Below are positions 50,505 through 62,669 of a DNA stretch of 64,000 bases, in pieces; positions within the stretch are counted from its first letter, which is position 1, and every line of letters begins with the position of its first letter. A program made the translations under genes and the position numbers. The notes beneath the pieces were generated by a model. That model was not told where the DNA came from. It worked only from the letters and a program-made list of their open reading frames with translations, and made no database searches. Source of the DNA: Cubamyces lactineus (taxonomy: Eukaryota; Basidiomycota; Agaricomycetes; Polyporales; Polyporaceae); NCBI GenBank assembly GCA_022376465.1, contig JACDTU010000012.1, forward strand, positions 310,001-374,000. Direction: 5' to 3'.

Positions 50505-53500
50505 ATGTCGAAGAAAACATCTCCTAATCGACGACGTTCTATCGCCGCGCCTGGTCACGGCCCTGCCAAAACTAGCAGCAGACGGCGCGCGTACAGCATC
50601 GCACCAGGGGAAAGGCTGAGCCCTGCCGCCAAGGCGCGTCGACTTCTAGTGAGTACTCAATTCCGAGACTTCAAAGAAAAGGAAAAGTCTTGGAAACTGC
50701 CATGGCTTTAACAAGTCTCTGCGCTCCCCAGTGTAGCACGGCAGGCAAGGATATCTAGACTTACCACATGTGTCCTCACAGGCCCCGCGGAAGAGCATCC
50801 TCAAAGGCTCGATCAATATACCACGTCAATCGGATGCCTCGGAGTCTACATCGGGGACGCAAGATGACAGCAACAACATGACCCAGAACATGGACCTGAC
50901 CGAAGTCCATGGCCAGGGGCCAAGGAAGAGCCTTCTCCGTCGGGTTAGCTTTGCTTCGCATACCCAGGTGAAACTATTCTACAAACCAAGCCCTCGCAAC
51001 AGCCCCGAATCTCCTCATTCCCCTCCTGGCTTTGTCTCCCGAGCAGACCATGACGAGAACGCAATTCCTGGGCCGTCGCAGCCACAACGACGCGTTTCTT
51101 TCCGTCGTCGGTCGTCCGGTGTCTATAGCGAATTTGGCGAGCGGTCGATGGACATGGACATGGATGATACTGCACCTCTGCCACAAGACTTCGTGCATCA
51201 GAGCCGAGCTATAGGCCATGGCTCGGCCGTCGAGGATGATGACTTCACCGAGGACGAGGACGATGGCTCGGATATGGAGGTTACCGAGGTTATTGCGCGC
51301 AATATCGAGCGCAAGAGGTCCCTGTCTATAGGAGGAAATGGTACAGCGCTCGGGGGTTTTGGCCGGAGGCGATCGTCGATCGTGACCTCTACACAGCACC
51401 AGAGCGAAAATCAACCACCTCGCCACGAACGCCCCATCTCTGGAGAGGACGCATCGTTCGAACATGAGGGCGAAGAGGAACCCACAACGTCTTCAGCGCA
51501 TACGACGTCATCTTTCACTTCTGAAGGCTCTTCTGGAGAACCGATGGAATACACAATCCCCATCCTTCCTTCTATGCGTCAACCTCCAGAACCAGACCCG
51601 CTCTGGCTTCAACTTCGTGCTATGACACATGCTGGCAATGAGCCATACGAACCGCCACCACCGGAATCTGACGATGATGCTCTAATGATACAGCCAGCGC
51701 CTGGCCATCATGTGTATGGGAAGCAAAGCTACGATCGTCCTTCCGATGACGAAGACGAAGATAGAGAACAGGACATGGACCTCACATCGGCAATGACGCG
51801 TCTCCAGCAGGCCCGCGCCTCTCTGGGACTCGGGGCGCCTACATTACGCCAGGAAGACGACAATCATAGAGAGGACCAGCAACCGGAGCCAGAATCGGGA
51901 CCAGGATATCAAGACGATACGTTCAGCACAGAAGATAGCTTTGGGGACGAAAGCGCGGACTTGGACAACCGAACGATCAATCTGACGCAACGTACAAGTC
52001 TGGGTACTATCGACTCCTCTATGGACGAGACAGACGTTCAGGATAGGATGTTCAGGATACCCATCACGCCTGGAGTAGCTAGGCAGCCATCTCCGAACCC
52101 CCAGTCCCAGGGGCCGGCGCACGACCCGCAACCATCTGCAGAGGAGCAAACATCTTCTCGCTCCCTGTCGAGCAGCGTGTTTAGCGCACCTGTGCCAGGA
52201 TCCTTAGGTACCTCGGGCGTGTTCAGCGCGCCCGCCACCGGGGCTCTAACATCTAGCGTTTTCACTCCAGCCGTATCTAACGTGTTCGCACCTCCGCCGG
52301 CACCTGGCGCATCCAACGCTCCACCATCGAATGCCTTGTCCGCTAGTGTTTTCTCTGCTCCTAACCAGGCGAGTCAACCTCCGCGGTCTCCTTCAAAGTC
52401 CCCGGGGCCCGCGACTATCCCCAAACCTCTCAATTTCAGTCTGCCAAGGGCAGGCTCCCCATCGAAGATCCCTGTACCTGCCGCCAATGGTCAAGCCGGT
52501 CAACCTCATCGAGGTACAGCGGCCTTCGCTCCTCCTACCGTACCGAAGTCACCGAAGAGGCCCGCCGCAGACCTACCCTCGGCGGGTACGGACGGTCCTA
52601 GTGCAAGTAAGCGACCTACGACCGGACGAGCCTCGCCAGGCCGTGGCAATAGTGTCACAGCTCTCAGATCAGACGCTACGTCTGCTGAGCCTCCGTCTAC
52701 TGAGGCAGCCGCTTCGCAGCCTATCGCGGGCGCGAATGCCAACAGGCGCTCAAGCATGGTCCGTCGCCCTGCAGGCTACTTCGCTCAGCGGAAGAGTCTG
52801 GGCGCGGGCGTACTTCCTTCTGCTCAGCAGGGGGGTGGGGATGGAGTATCAACTGGAACAGCTCTCCGGCCCCGCGCGAGTATGGGGGCGCAACCTACCA
52901 GCGCTGCTTTGGCTACCCCGCTTTCGCGGACGCGCAGCGACCCCGGGCCAGCGAACAGCTCCGGCGTAGAGAAGGAAGGGGGCGCGTTGTATCCTGATCT
53001 CACCCAGATGGCTAGCGAGGTCCAGGCGCAGCGTGCGGCGAGTCCAGCGCCCGCTTTCAATAAGGAGAAAGAGAAGGAGAGCGAGCAGGAGGCCGCGCGC
53101 GAGACAGCCTCTGTTGCAAGCCCCGCGGAGGCTTCGTCTACTCCAATTTCGCAAGAGGGATCAAGATCTTTGCCTGCGCAACGGGATGCTTCACCTGTCC
53201 CTACGTCTGCGCTCCCAAGGGAGCGACCGTCGACACACATTGAGAAGCCCGCGAGTTCACAACCTCGCATCATCGATGTCTCAATGGCAATGGACGTTGA
53301 GCAGGACATGTCGATAGCCGACGGGCCCGCTGGTGTCTCTCAAGCGTGGAAGGACAGCGTCCCAGAGGAACTAGTCCAGGAAGACGACGGTGTAAGTCCT
53401 TGCTGTACCCTCAACGCAGGAGAATCATTCACCAATGAGCTATGCAGCCCCCCATTTCGATCGAACAGTTCTTCCAAATGACTGGGATCCGGTTCATGGA

Positions 53501-55326
53501 TGAGTTGACGATGCCCAAACCACGACGGTCGACAGTCCTTCCAGGGCAACTGCGCCCTCGTGCCCGCCGCAGATCCTCTTCGACCACGCATGACCTGGGG
53601 GTCAGCGCGGCCGCTAGCACTCATGGTGAGGACGAGGAGGCGATCCCGCTCGCAGAGTTCGCGGTCGCGATGGCGGTGGACATGCCTCGACTCGACTTGT
53701 ATGCGGCGGTTGCGCGAGATCTGTCTGCGTACATCCAGGAGTGCAAGAAGATCTACCGCGAGGCCGAAGAAGAGGCGTTCAAGGTCACCCCCAGTCTCTT
53801 CAGAGAGTTCGCGAGTGTGGACGAGACTGAGCAAGCGATGCTGATTGTAAGCGAGCAAATGGCCCTGCCTCGCTGAAGCTAACGCGCATCGCTTTCTAGC
53901 ACCAACTTAAGCTCATCAAGGCCAACAACATCGGAACTGCGAAATCTCAGTGGTACGACTGGAAATTGCAGTGGGTCGAGCAGCTGTACGAATCCGCCGC
54001 GCAAGGTTTCTCCAACCTCGAGTCGGTACGTAGCTCTTATTGTCCCAAAGAGTGCGCGAATGACAACTGGCGTTCCCTAGGATGCGACGTATCTCGCAGG
54101 GATCATCAAAGAAGCACAGGACGTTCTGCCAGCTCTGCGTGACGAGTACGCTGAGGTCACCCGTCTCCTCGAGCAGGAGCAGGCCGACATCGACGAGATC
54201 GAGAACTCGGACAAGGACTTCCTGAACGAGCTCAAAGCGACCATTGCGGAGCAGAGGTGCGTGAATCGTTGCCATCCTCTGCACATGAAGAGGCGAGGCT
54301 GAAGTCAAAGATTGTGGATAGTACGGAGATCGAGGCTTTCCGTGCGGATGTCTCGGAGGCGAAGGCCAAGCTGGAGAGGTTCGACGAGAAGCTTGCGGAT
54401 ATCGAGGCTCAGAAGGCAGAGTTGACCGCCGCGATCACTCAAGCGAAGCATGTGATCCACATCCAGAAGGAGAGCACCAGTGCGGAGGTGTTCCGGCTCA
54501 AAGGTGAGGCCCAAACCCCATTGAAGAAGATTCTCCTAGTTAACCTCATCGCATTCTCCTCGCTGACGCCCAGACGAACTCGAGGCACTACAGGAATTAC
54601 ACCTGTGGCGACCCACGAAGCAGACTGCCGATCTCGTCGAGTTCGTGTATGGGTCCAAATACCACGTCTCGCTGCCTTGTCGGAGGTACAAGCCTATTCT
54701 GGCACAAGCCACTGTGACGCGCACCAAGCAGTCGAAGCTGAAAGAGCGCGATGCCTTCCCGCAGTTCACGGAGCTCGTCGTGAGGACGGCGCAAAGCCTC
54801 ATCGCCGAGTGCAGTGAGAAGCTCGAGATTAAGCAGGTGCGTTGCGTTCGGTCGGGGCTGGCTTTCGTTGGCTTATGCCGCGTGCAGGTCTTGGAGCGAC
54901 TCGGAGACTTCTGGTCATCATGCGCGCAGTTACGCTCGCAGCTTACATTCCTCGCGATCAAGTACCCGCTCACGGTCGAGGCCCTCTTGGACGACAAGGG
55001 ACAGCCCTTTCTGCGTGCGACGGCGACGGTCATGTTCCCCTCACTGAAAAGCAAGGCGTTGATCTCGTTCTTCTTGGATAAGGCCACGTATTCTCGTTGG
55101 CCGCTCTCAGTGAGGGGGTTGAAGGCGGACGTGCGCGTCGCGTACGGTATTATCAAGTACGTTCAGGATGTGAGACTGCAGAAGAACAAAGCACTGATGG
55201 CTTTGTTATAGGCGGGAGGCCGTCCTGAACGCTGTTCTAGGACGCTTGGAACAGGTTACCCCTGCGGACAGCCATGGTTGTCTATTGGATGCATGCATCG
55301 AGGCGACAGAACAGTTCGAGCAATGA
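50505..55326 (+). CDS. SPC7: Kinetochore scaffold protein Spc7/Spc105 (KNL1)
   Basis: Nine exons: 50505-50648, 50782-53391, 53448-53846, 53900-54025, 54081-54256, 54322-54503, 54574-54836, 54888-55156 and 55212-55326; 1427 aa. KNL1 docks PP1 and the spindle checkpoint at the outer kinetochore. PP1-docking motifs SILK (53-56) and RRVSF (101-105) are present, with a second RVSF at 152-155. MELT-like repeats read MDLT at 85-88 and 380-383. The large middle exon is disordered. The C-terminal Spc7 domain begins ISIEQFFQMTGIRFMDELTMPKP and continues through coiled coils (VTRLLEQEQADIDEIE) to an RWD-like end (SKYHVSLPC, SLIAECSEKLE). The exon 6 acceptor is ambiguous: I used GATAG at 54321, which restores frame; an acceptor at 54297 would also be in frame and adds 8 residues. 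Confidence 0.92.
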
Positions 55327-55576
55327 ACCTGATCCACGAGTCACCACTTATTTATTCATACCCCCCTTGTATTCCCACTATATGTACTCCTGACAGTTTC
55401 ATTTTGGTGTATGGTATATCTCCAGTACGCTTCTCTGGTACGTTTTGAACAACATAGCGTACGCGTTATGACCTAAAGCAGAATGCAACGGTAATCGACA
55501 TGGAATACAGGTTTGATGAAGACATGCCCCTTAATCCGACCAAACCGAAGTGCACAATCAGTAGAGATATCTAATT
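55327..55576. other. Convergent 3' region, SPC7 and SGT2
   Basis: No gene. It should carry both 3' ends. Confidence 0.5.
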
Positions 55577-56892
55577 TTACCGGCCTGCGCCACCGCCTGC
55601 ACCGAACTGACTCGCACTGTCGATAGACGTCAGACAGAGGCCAGTGCGTACAAGGAAACTACACTCACAGATCCCGGAGGGTAGGGTCAGACATCAGCTC
55701 TGACATGTCTGGCATGCCACCGCCCGACTGCATACGGTTCATCTACAAACGCCCTCGCCGTCAGCACATCGCAAGCTTGCCAGGGTAGTGAACATGCATA
55801 CCATGTTCGCGACTGCCGGGTTCTGCATGAGCCGTTCGATGCCACCGTTCTGCATCATCTGCTGTGCCATCTGCATCATCATCGGGTTGCTCATGAGCGA
55901 CGCGAGGTCGGGCATGCCGCCTGCACCGCCAGCACCTCCCGCACCGCCGCCGCCCATGCCCATGTTGCGGAGCATCTCGGCCATGCCTGCCATGCCACCA
56001 GCGCCCGCCCCAGCACCAGCACCGGCGCCGGCACCCGAAGCCGCTCCTCTCGCCGGAGCAGGGTCGAGGGGAGGCATGTCGTCGAAGGTGTCGTCGTCGG
56101 GCACGATGCGGGCCTCTGCGTTCTGCAGGCCGGTCTTCAGTGACGCGTTGGACGGGTCGATCTCGAGTCCACGACGGAATGCGGACGCGGCAGCCTTGTA
56201 GTCGCCGAGTGAGTAGTGCGCGTGGCTATATTTATATTATCAAACACTTGCTCGCCTGTAGCGAACGGAAATAGTGATGAGTGACGTACCCTAGCCGGTG
56301 ATATGCCTTCACGAACGAGGAATCCGCTTCAATCGCCTTCTCCGCGTCAAGCACCGCGGAGCTGTGCTCGCCCTTACTGGAATACGCAGCTGCGCGATTC
56401 GAGTAGTAGACAGCGTTGGTGGGATCGAGCGCGATCGCCTCGGTGTACGACTTAATCGCTTCGTCGTACTTCTTTGCGGACATGTGTGCGTTTCCGGTCG
56501 CCTTGAGCTTCTCCGCAGCAGCCTTGTCGGTCGCGGAGGGCCCGGTGGGTGCAGAAGTGGACGCGGACGAGCTCGCGCCGCCGGGGGCTGCGAGCTTGTC
56601 CTTGGTCTTCAGGAAGACATCGAAGATGGAGAGGAGGTTGGCGGGCTTGACCGAGAGGCGTTTGACCTGCTCCTGGTCGGTGGGGTCTACGCCAAAAGCC
56701 TCGCCAATACATTGGACTGCAGAGAGCGTGGGGGTAATTGATGAGATCGCGCGCAATAGAGCTGACAAAAAATCCGCGCAACGTACTGGCTACCTCCAAG
56801 CTCTCCTTGTCGTCCTGCTTGACAGTGCCATCCTGGATGGACTGGTTGAGGAAGTCGATGATGGAGAGGACGAGTCTTTGCTTGCTCGACAT
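55577..56892 (-). CDS. SGT2: Small glutamine-rich TPR co-chaperone Sgt2
   Basis: Five exons: 56892-56787, 56716-56290, 56225-55802, 55742-55669 and 55616-55577; 356 aa. Sgt2 receives tail-anchored proteins after synthesis and passes them to Get3 through Get4/5. The N-terminal dimerisation region is RLVLSIIDFLNQSI and VQCIGEAFGVD-like IQCIGEAFGVD. Three TPR repeats run from about 103 to 220 (KLKATGNAHMSAKKYDEAIKSY, AVYYSNRAAAYSSKGEH, AYHRLGHAHYSLGDYKAA). The C-terminus is Gly/Ala/Met-rich with NPMMMQMAQQMMQNGG, the hydrophobic client-binding part. A (GA)n Ala-Gly run near 250 is low complexity. Divergent from PRP19 with 212 bp between start codons. Confidence 0.94.
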
Positions 56893-57104
56893 GGCGGTTA
56901 GCGTGAAGTCGGTGGAAAGGGCGCGCAGGCGCTCGCACCAACAACTGCAAACATGCCACAGGCGCCTATTCACACACCGCCAGCGCTCGCTGGAGTGGGC
57001 GGGCGCTAAACCAGCTCAGTGGTTCACCTCACTCGTCTTGCGCACGCTCAGGCTTGTCCTCTGCGTCCACCTTCGTCCCCTTTCTCTTGCCGCCGTCTGC
57101 CAAA
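56893..57104. promoter_or_regulatory. Divergent promoter between SGT2 and PRP19
   Basis: 212 bp between the two start codons. No TATA box. The right part is pyrimidine-rich before the PRP19 ATG. Confidence 0.6.
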
Positions 57105-58739
57105 ATGTCCTTCTTTTGCTCAATCTCTGGAGAGCCTCCTCAGGACCCTGTCGTTTCTGCGAAGTCTGGCCACGTATACGAGCGGAGACTCATTCTCAAG
57201 TACATCAACGAGAATGGCACGGACCCCATTACCGGAGACAAGCTGGAGGAGTCTGACCTTGTGAGCGTAAAAGCGAGTGAGTAAATCCGTTTGACATTCC
57301 TCTCGCGCACCCTCTGACGGCTCGCTTGATTGAAAAGACCCCAAGGCTGCTCCCCCGCGCCCGCCAAATGCTACTTCCATCCCCGCGCTCCTTCAGACCC
57401 TCCAAAACGAGTGGGACGCGACCATGCTCGAGACCTTCGCGCTCAGGCAACAATACAACTCTCTGCGGCAGGAGCTCAGTTACGCCTTGTACGCGCAGGA
57501 TGCCGCCCAGCGCGTCGTGGCGCGTCTCATCAAGGAGCGCGACGCTGCCCGAGAGTACGTCGCCCTTGCATGCGTATGAAAAGATGCGTCAGACTGACTT
57601 TGTCTTGCAGAGCCCTCAGCAGCGTTGCGGCTACCATGAACGTCGAGGTTCCCGCACAGGCAGGGGATGTCGAGATGTCCGAAGCTGCACAGGAGGCGGG
57701 CGGCCTGCCCGCTGACGTGCTCAAGCAAATTGACGAGACCCACCAGAAACTCTCCGCTGTCCGCAAGAAGCGCAAGGCTCCCGAAGGATATGCGACTACG
57801 GAGGACGTCAAGGGCTTCACGGCGAAGCACACCATTCCTTCTCTCCACTCTCCCTCTCCTGCTGGCATCACTTCCCTGGCTGTCTCAACCGCGAACCCTT
57901 CTCAATTCCTCACTGGCGGAAACGACAAGGTCGTTCAACTCTATGACCGCAGCACGGACAAGGTCCTCGCACAACTCAAGGGACACACGAAAAAGATCAC
58001 CCACGTTGCGTTCCGCGAGCACCAGGACGAGCCCACTCTTATCCTCTCCACGGGCGCGGACAAGATTGCGAAGGTTTGGGCACACGACACGGCATCTGGC
58101 GAGTACCTCCCCAAGGCGACCATCCGGACTCACAAGGGCGAAATCACGGGTTTGGCTGTTCATCCCACTTCGACACTCGTCGCGTTCGGTTCGACAGATC
58201 ACACATGGTCTCTGCACGATCTCACCAACTTCAATCAAGTCTTCCGCTCGCCCGAGGCCGAGGAGGCGTTCCACTCGCTCAGCATCCACCCCGACGGCAC
58301 GCTGGTCGCGGTGGGCACGCCCGGAGGCCTGATCCAGGTCTTCGATATCCGTACTGGTGCGCTCGCAGCGTCGCTGCAACCAGAGGGTGCCGCGCCGTTC
58401 ACGGTGAACACACTCTCGTTCTCGGAGAACGGCTACCACCTCGCCGCGCCCGACTCGCTCTCGTCCGTTGCGGTATGGGATCTGCGGAAGCCCAAGATCG
58501 CGAAGTCGATCGCGCTCGGGGACGCGTTTAAGGTCAACCGCGTCGCGTACGACATCTCGGCCGGCTTCCTGGGCGTCGCGGGCAACGAGGGCCTGCGCGT
58601 GTTCGCGCACAAGACTTGGGAGGAGCTCGCGCGCTTCGAAGAGGGCGGCGAGGTGGCTGACTTTGCGTTCGGGCAGGACGGCAAGGAGATCTGGGGCGTC
58701 ACCGGCAGGGAGGTGCGCGTCTGGGGCGCGGCGTCGTGA
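57105..58739 (+). CDS. PRP19: Pre-mRNA-processing factor 19 (U-box E3 ubiquitin ligase)
   Basis: Three exons: 57105-57276, 57338-57554 and 57611-58739; 505 aa. The U-box covers residues 1-57 ([26 protein letters not shown]). The tetramerising coiled-coil region follows ([31 protein letters not shown]). A C-terminal WD40 domain starts at about residue 180, with repeats such as [26 protein letters not shown] and [14 protein letters not shown]. Prp19 heads the NineTeen complex that activates the spliceosome. The start MSFFCSIS is conserved. The exon 2 acceptor is AAAAG, and the join reads [24 protein letters not shown] as expected. CDC40, also a spliceosome WD40 protein, lies at 8.6-10.7 kb in the same window. 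Confidence 0.96.
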
Positions 58740-60175
58740 AATGCGCGGGGCTCGTAGCTCCGTGCTGTTGATATGATTTGTTCTGTTGCTCCTGTTTCTC
58801 TCTTTCCTGTTTGTTTGTAACTTACACTGCTGCTCACGTGGCTCGCCGAATTCTCTTGAGTGCGTCGAAGCATCACAGGCACCATTTGGACCTCGGCGTG
58901 GGTAGACTGACGAAGCGGAAGTCCCAACATTGGATCTGCCTGCATGGCATGGCCGCCGGTTGCGCGTGCGACTGTATCCTCGAGCGACAACATCGGAACA
59001 GTGCTAATGGGCATGCCCTTGCGGACATAGCGGAGAGAGAACGGTCGAGAGCCCGCGTGTGCGAGGTTGACAGCCTTGAGAAACATCGAAGCACGGTGAG
59101 AAGAGGTCCTGGATCGAACGAAGTTCTGACTGTGCGCAGCAGGGCCATCTAGTGCCACTCTTTGCGGCCCCATCGACACACTTGGAAGAACATACAGAAC
59201 TTTTGTCCGGTCTAAGTTAGCAGCGGGGATCGAGGCCAGCGGTGACATCTGCAGCTCTCATCTTCGATATATGGTGATCTGAGCTACTGACGATAGCAAC
59301 GCACGTCTTGAGGGCGCCGTCCAGGTGCCAACCTGAAGTTGACGGAAAGCAGTGCCACCGCTATGATCACTACACTACGCATGGGCGCCTCGCGCAGCCG
59401 ACTCATCGTCAGGTTCAACCTGTACTACAAGTACTGGTTGAATCGTCGGAGCCTCTACTAAACCGTTATCGACTTATAGTATGCTCAAGTTTCCACACGT
59501 CAAGCTGCTCGTGTATCCCCCTGTCGTGAATGATGTTTGCAGCGAGTTGCGGTCTTACTGATATGTGTCGCGCCCGTCCGAGTTGGCACTGTCGTGGCAC
59601 TAGCTAGGCATCCAGCGGCACGCGTCTCGCTCAGCCGTGGCAAATGGTCGCAGCGGGTGATGTCTCAACGGACGCTCAATTGTTCACGAGGGAACTCACT
59701 ATCCGCTTTACCAACACGCCTGACAGGTGAGCTCCGGGTGCCATCTTCGTCTCCATGTCGTGTGTACTGGCGCGTTGTCGTACGTCTTACTGACGCTGTT
59801 GTCACCAGGCACGCCGCCGTATTCATAACTCACCATTCCTGCTGGGGCAGAACGCTCTCATCCCCCATAGCCCAGACTTGCACACGGACTACTATATCCG
59901 AGATGGAAGGAAGTGGGTGTGCCTATTGCGCTCGCGAAGAGCAACATCTGCATGATCTCGACGACGGGTGCATCAACCCAGGGAACTCCGTCGTGATCGA
60001 CGTCAACTTCGCAGGAGAGTATATGGGAGGGGATCGCCCATCCCTGCCAATCCTACGGCACAGCCTCGCCGCTCTGGCGAGGTGACGCGCAGGTCCTATA
60101 AAATGTGCTGCCAAACGTCTCCCGGCTCGACTGAGATCTCCCCTTGGTAGTAGCCTGAGCTTGGACGTAACAACA
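58740..60175. other. Intergenic region between PRP19 and the DUF6534-like gene
   Basis: 1.4 kb with no supported gene. A 182-codon frame at 59537-60085 has no recognisable domain and was not accepted. The right end holds a TATA box for the next gene. Confidence 0.45.
60097..60103 (+). promoter_or_regulatory. TATA box of the DUF6534-like gene
   Basis: TATAAAA, 73 nt before the ATG at 60176, in GC-rich surroundings. A canonical core element. Confidence 0.6.
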
Positions 60176-62487
60176 ATGGCTCCCAGCTTCGGCTCCGTTG
60201 GGTCGCTCCTCGCCCAGTTCAAGACGAGCATCGGTGCATGGCTTGTAGCAACCTTTCTGACTACCGCGTGAGTGGCCGTGAATCGACCATTTCCTTGGCG
60301 TAATCTCACAGACGGCATGATTGTGATAGTTTTGTGGGTATGCTCCTGCAGCAGACCTTTCGCTACTTTCGCCTGTATCCTGCGGACCCTTTCTTCCTGA
60401 AAGCATGGGTAACATTCGTGACCTTTATGACCTACTGGGACGTAGATACTAATCTTTGCTGCGTGTTCGTATAGGTTGTACTCGCAGTGTGAGTGGCTGA
60501 GCCGTAATAGTTTTAGCAGGCGCACACACTGATCGTCATCTGTACAGTACGCTCCAACTCATCACCACGGCGATGGTTATGCACACATGGTATGTTTAGC
60601 CTGCAATGACCGCATAGATGTCAAGCTCACGAATGATATCACAGTTACTACTATCTCGTCACTTACTACTTGAACCCTATTGTCTTCCTGGGGACGGATG
60701 TCTTATGGTAGGAGACCCTTGATGTCTGCCTCGGAATGTATCTGACAGCATTGCCTCAGGACTGCTGCGGTGCGCGGACATTCTTAGCTTCTCGCTATGC
60801 TAGACAATTGATTGTTCCCGTTGGTCCATTGGTATTAGAGTGTCCCTCTAGTTGGTGTACGTCTCTTTCCGTACTACTGCGTCTCTTCCACTCTGAATGT
60901 CTACCTTTAGTCCATCAGCAATCTCGTCTCTGAAAGGTACTGAGCATCTCCGAATCCCGCTCATGCACGGAGGGTGTAACTGACATGTCCTCCTTGCCAG
61001 CTTCTTTGCGCGACGAGTTTACATGAGTGAGCCATACGCCCGGTGTCCTCGAGAATAATCACCTTATGGATGTTGAACAGTTGGGCACCGATTCAGAACC
61101 TTCGCATTTTCTGCTGTATGTCCCCTCTCAATTCGTCAGATGGCATCTAAGCGAGTCTTACGATGTGGCAGATGGTCATGATCATCGCGTCTTCTGGTAA
61201 GCCCCTCAATCCTTTTGACGTTCGCGAATAGGAACTCAACGATTGAGAGCAGGGTTCTACATCGGTGAGCATATTCACATCACCTCGCACACGTTGAAGG
61301 TTTGACAACTACACCGACTCGCCCCTCACAGCAAAAACCGTCCAAGCGTATGTCCAGGCCTTCTAGCTATCGTATCAATAGCCAAAACTGAGACCTCATC
61401 TAGTTTCACCCTCCGCCAAGTATCCTCCTCTCTGTATAACGGCGGCGTTCGTACACATTCTCCCAGATGGCGGAGTCCGCCAATACTGATGCACCACGTA
61501 GTGGCTCAACGCTGTGGCTTCTGCGCTCCTCCTCGCGGGTGACATCCAATTAACGACCATTCTCGTGTACGTGTTGCACAAGGGCCGAAGTGGCATCAAA
61601 AGGTATGCCTCCGGACAGCTATGCTAGTCGCTGATATCTGACACTCTCCCCTTCTGGGCGTGAAGGACGGACTCAATGGTGGATACGCTCATTGTATACG
61701 CGATTAGCAGCGGTACGTCTCTAGCCTCCACGCGCGGCGATTTCCAGACGATTTGAACGCTCATGAATCTTCTTACAGGTGGACTCATTTGGTGAGAATA
61801 TGTCCTTTCACACATGCGTTTGGCTCAGATAGATGATATTGACCATGGCCATCCTCACATCAGCGTTCTCAACACCGTCAGCCTGGTGTTGGTAAGTGAC
61901 CTTCCACAACGAGGCTTAGATTACATTCTGACGACTCGGTCCCTTAGTCCCTAGTTCTTTCTCACAGCGTGATATCCGCCGCGTCCACACTAGTGACCCA
62001 AACAGGTATGTCAGGCCTCATCCGAGACTTATAACCAGAATTCATAGCCTATTCTGACGATCTTCTCTTCGTTTGCCCTTAGTTTACACCAACTCATTCA
62101 TTGTTGCGTAAGTCTCCTTGCCACGCTACGGCCTCAATCTCAGTGCACTTGGGCTAACCTGCATGGACCGTTCACAGCCTGAACACGCGGCAACTTGTCC
62201 GCACGCGAGGTGAGCTGGCCCACACGAACCTCGACACCGGCGTCGTCCTTGGCGAGAACGGCTCTGGCACTGTCGTCGCGAACCAAATCGACCTGCCGCT
62301 GACTTCGGTGAGCATCGTTCTCGCATGTTCATAACCCCATTGTCCGCGTCCAGTCGTTAATACCTTGGACTACGTCCAATAGATGGTGTTTGCCGAAGGC
62401 CCGTCGCGGACGCAGCTCGCTGAAGGAGAGCTTGAAGACAAGCCTATGCAGGAGAAGGACGCTGTGAAGGTAGTCACGATGGTCTGA
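60176..62487 (+). CDS. Seven-helix membrane protein of the fungal DUF6534 type, 22 exons
   Basis: Exons: 60176-60267, 60330-60408, 60475-60488, 60548-60589, 60645-60707, 60760-60769, 60839-60856, 60911-60936, 61001-61026, 61081-61115, 61172-61196, 61253-61264, 61332-61347, 61404-61419, 61502-61602, 61666-61712, 61779-61791, 61864-61891, 61948-62005, 62083-62107, 62178-62307 and 62383-62487. The sum is 981 nt, 326 aa, with one stop. The protein starts MAPSFGSVGSLL and has about seven hydrophobic helices. Landmarks known from DUF6534 proteins are QQTFRYFRLYPADPFFLKAW, SESFFARRVYMIGHR, KRTDSMVDTLIVYAISSGGLIW and VYTNSFIVALNTRQ. The last 50 residues are polar and cytosolic. Function unknown; the family is greatly expanded in mushrooms. 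The middle exons (6-9 and 14) are the least certain part. Confidence 0.78.
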
Positions 62488-62669
62488 GAGTCTGATGGTC
62501 TGATGGTCTTCTGCGGGATATAATCTGTAGTCTCAGGTGTTGTCTTGAAATCTGTGCTATGCGCTGTAATTGTCTTCTGTATTTCCTGCCGCGGTTAATT
62601 GACTTTGGGCGACTCGTCAGATATGAGTGGCCTGCAATGTGTGTTGCGGTCTGGATGCTAACCAATTTC

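Noticed and set aside
54257..54321. Alternative SPC7 acceptor at 54297 (41-nt intron)
   Set aside because: In frame, but it gives an unusually short intron and a non-consensus GAG acceptor; the GATAG acceptor at 54321 is better.
58433..59248. 271-codon minus-strand frame
   Set aside because: It overlaps the 3' end of PRP19 in antisense and has no recognisable domain.
59537..60085. 182-codon plus-strand frame between PRP19 and the DUF6534-like gene
   Set aside because: No domain, no plausible splice extension, and it runs into the core promoter region of the next gene.
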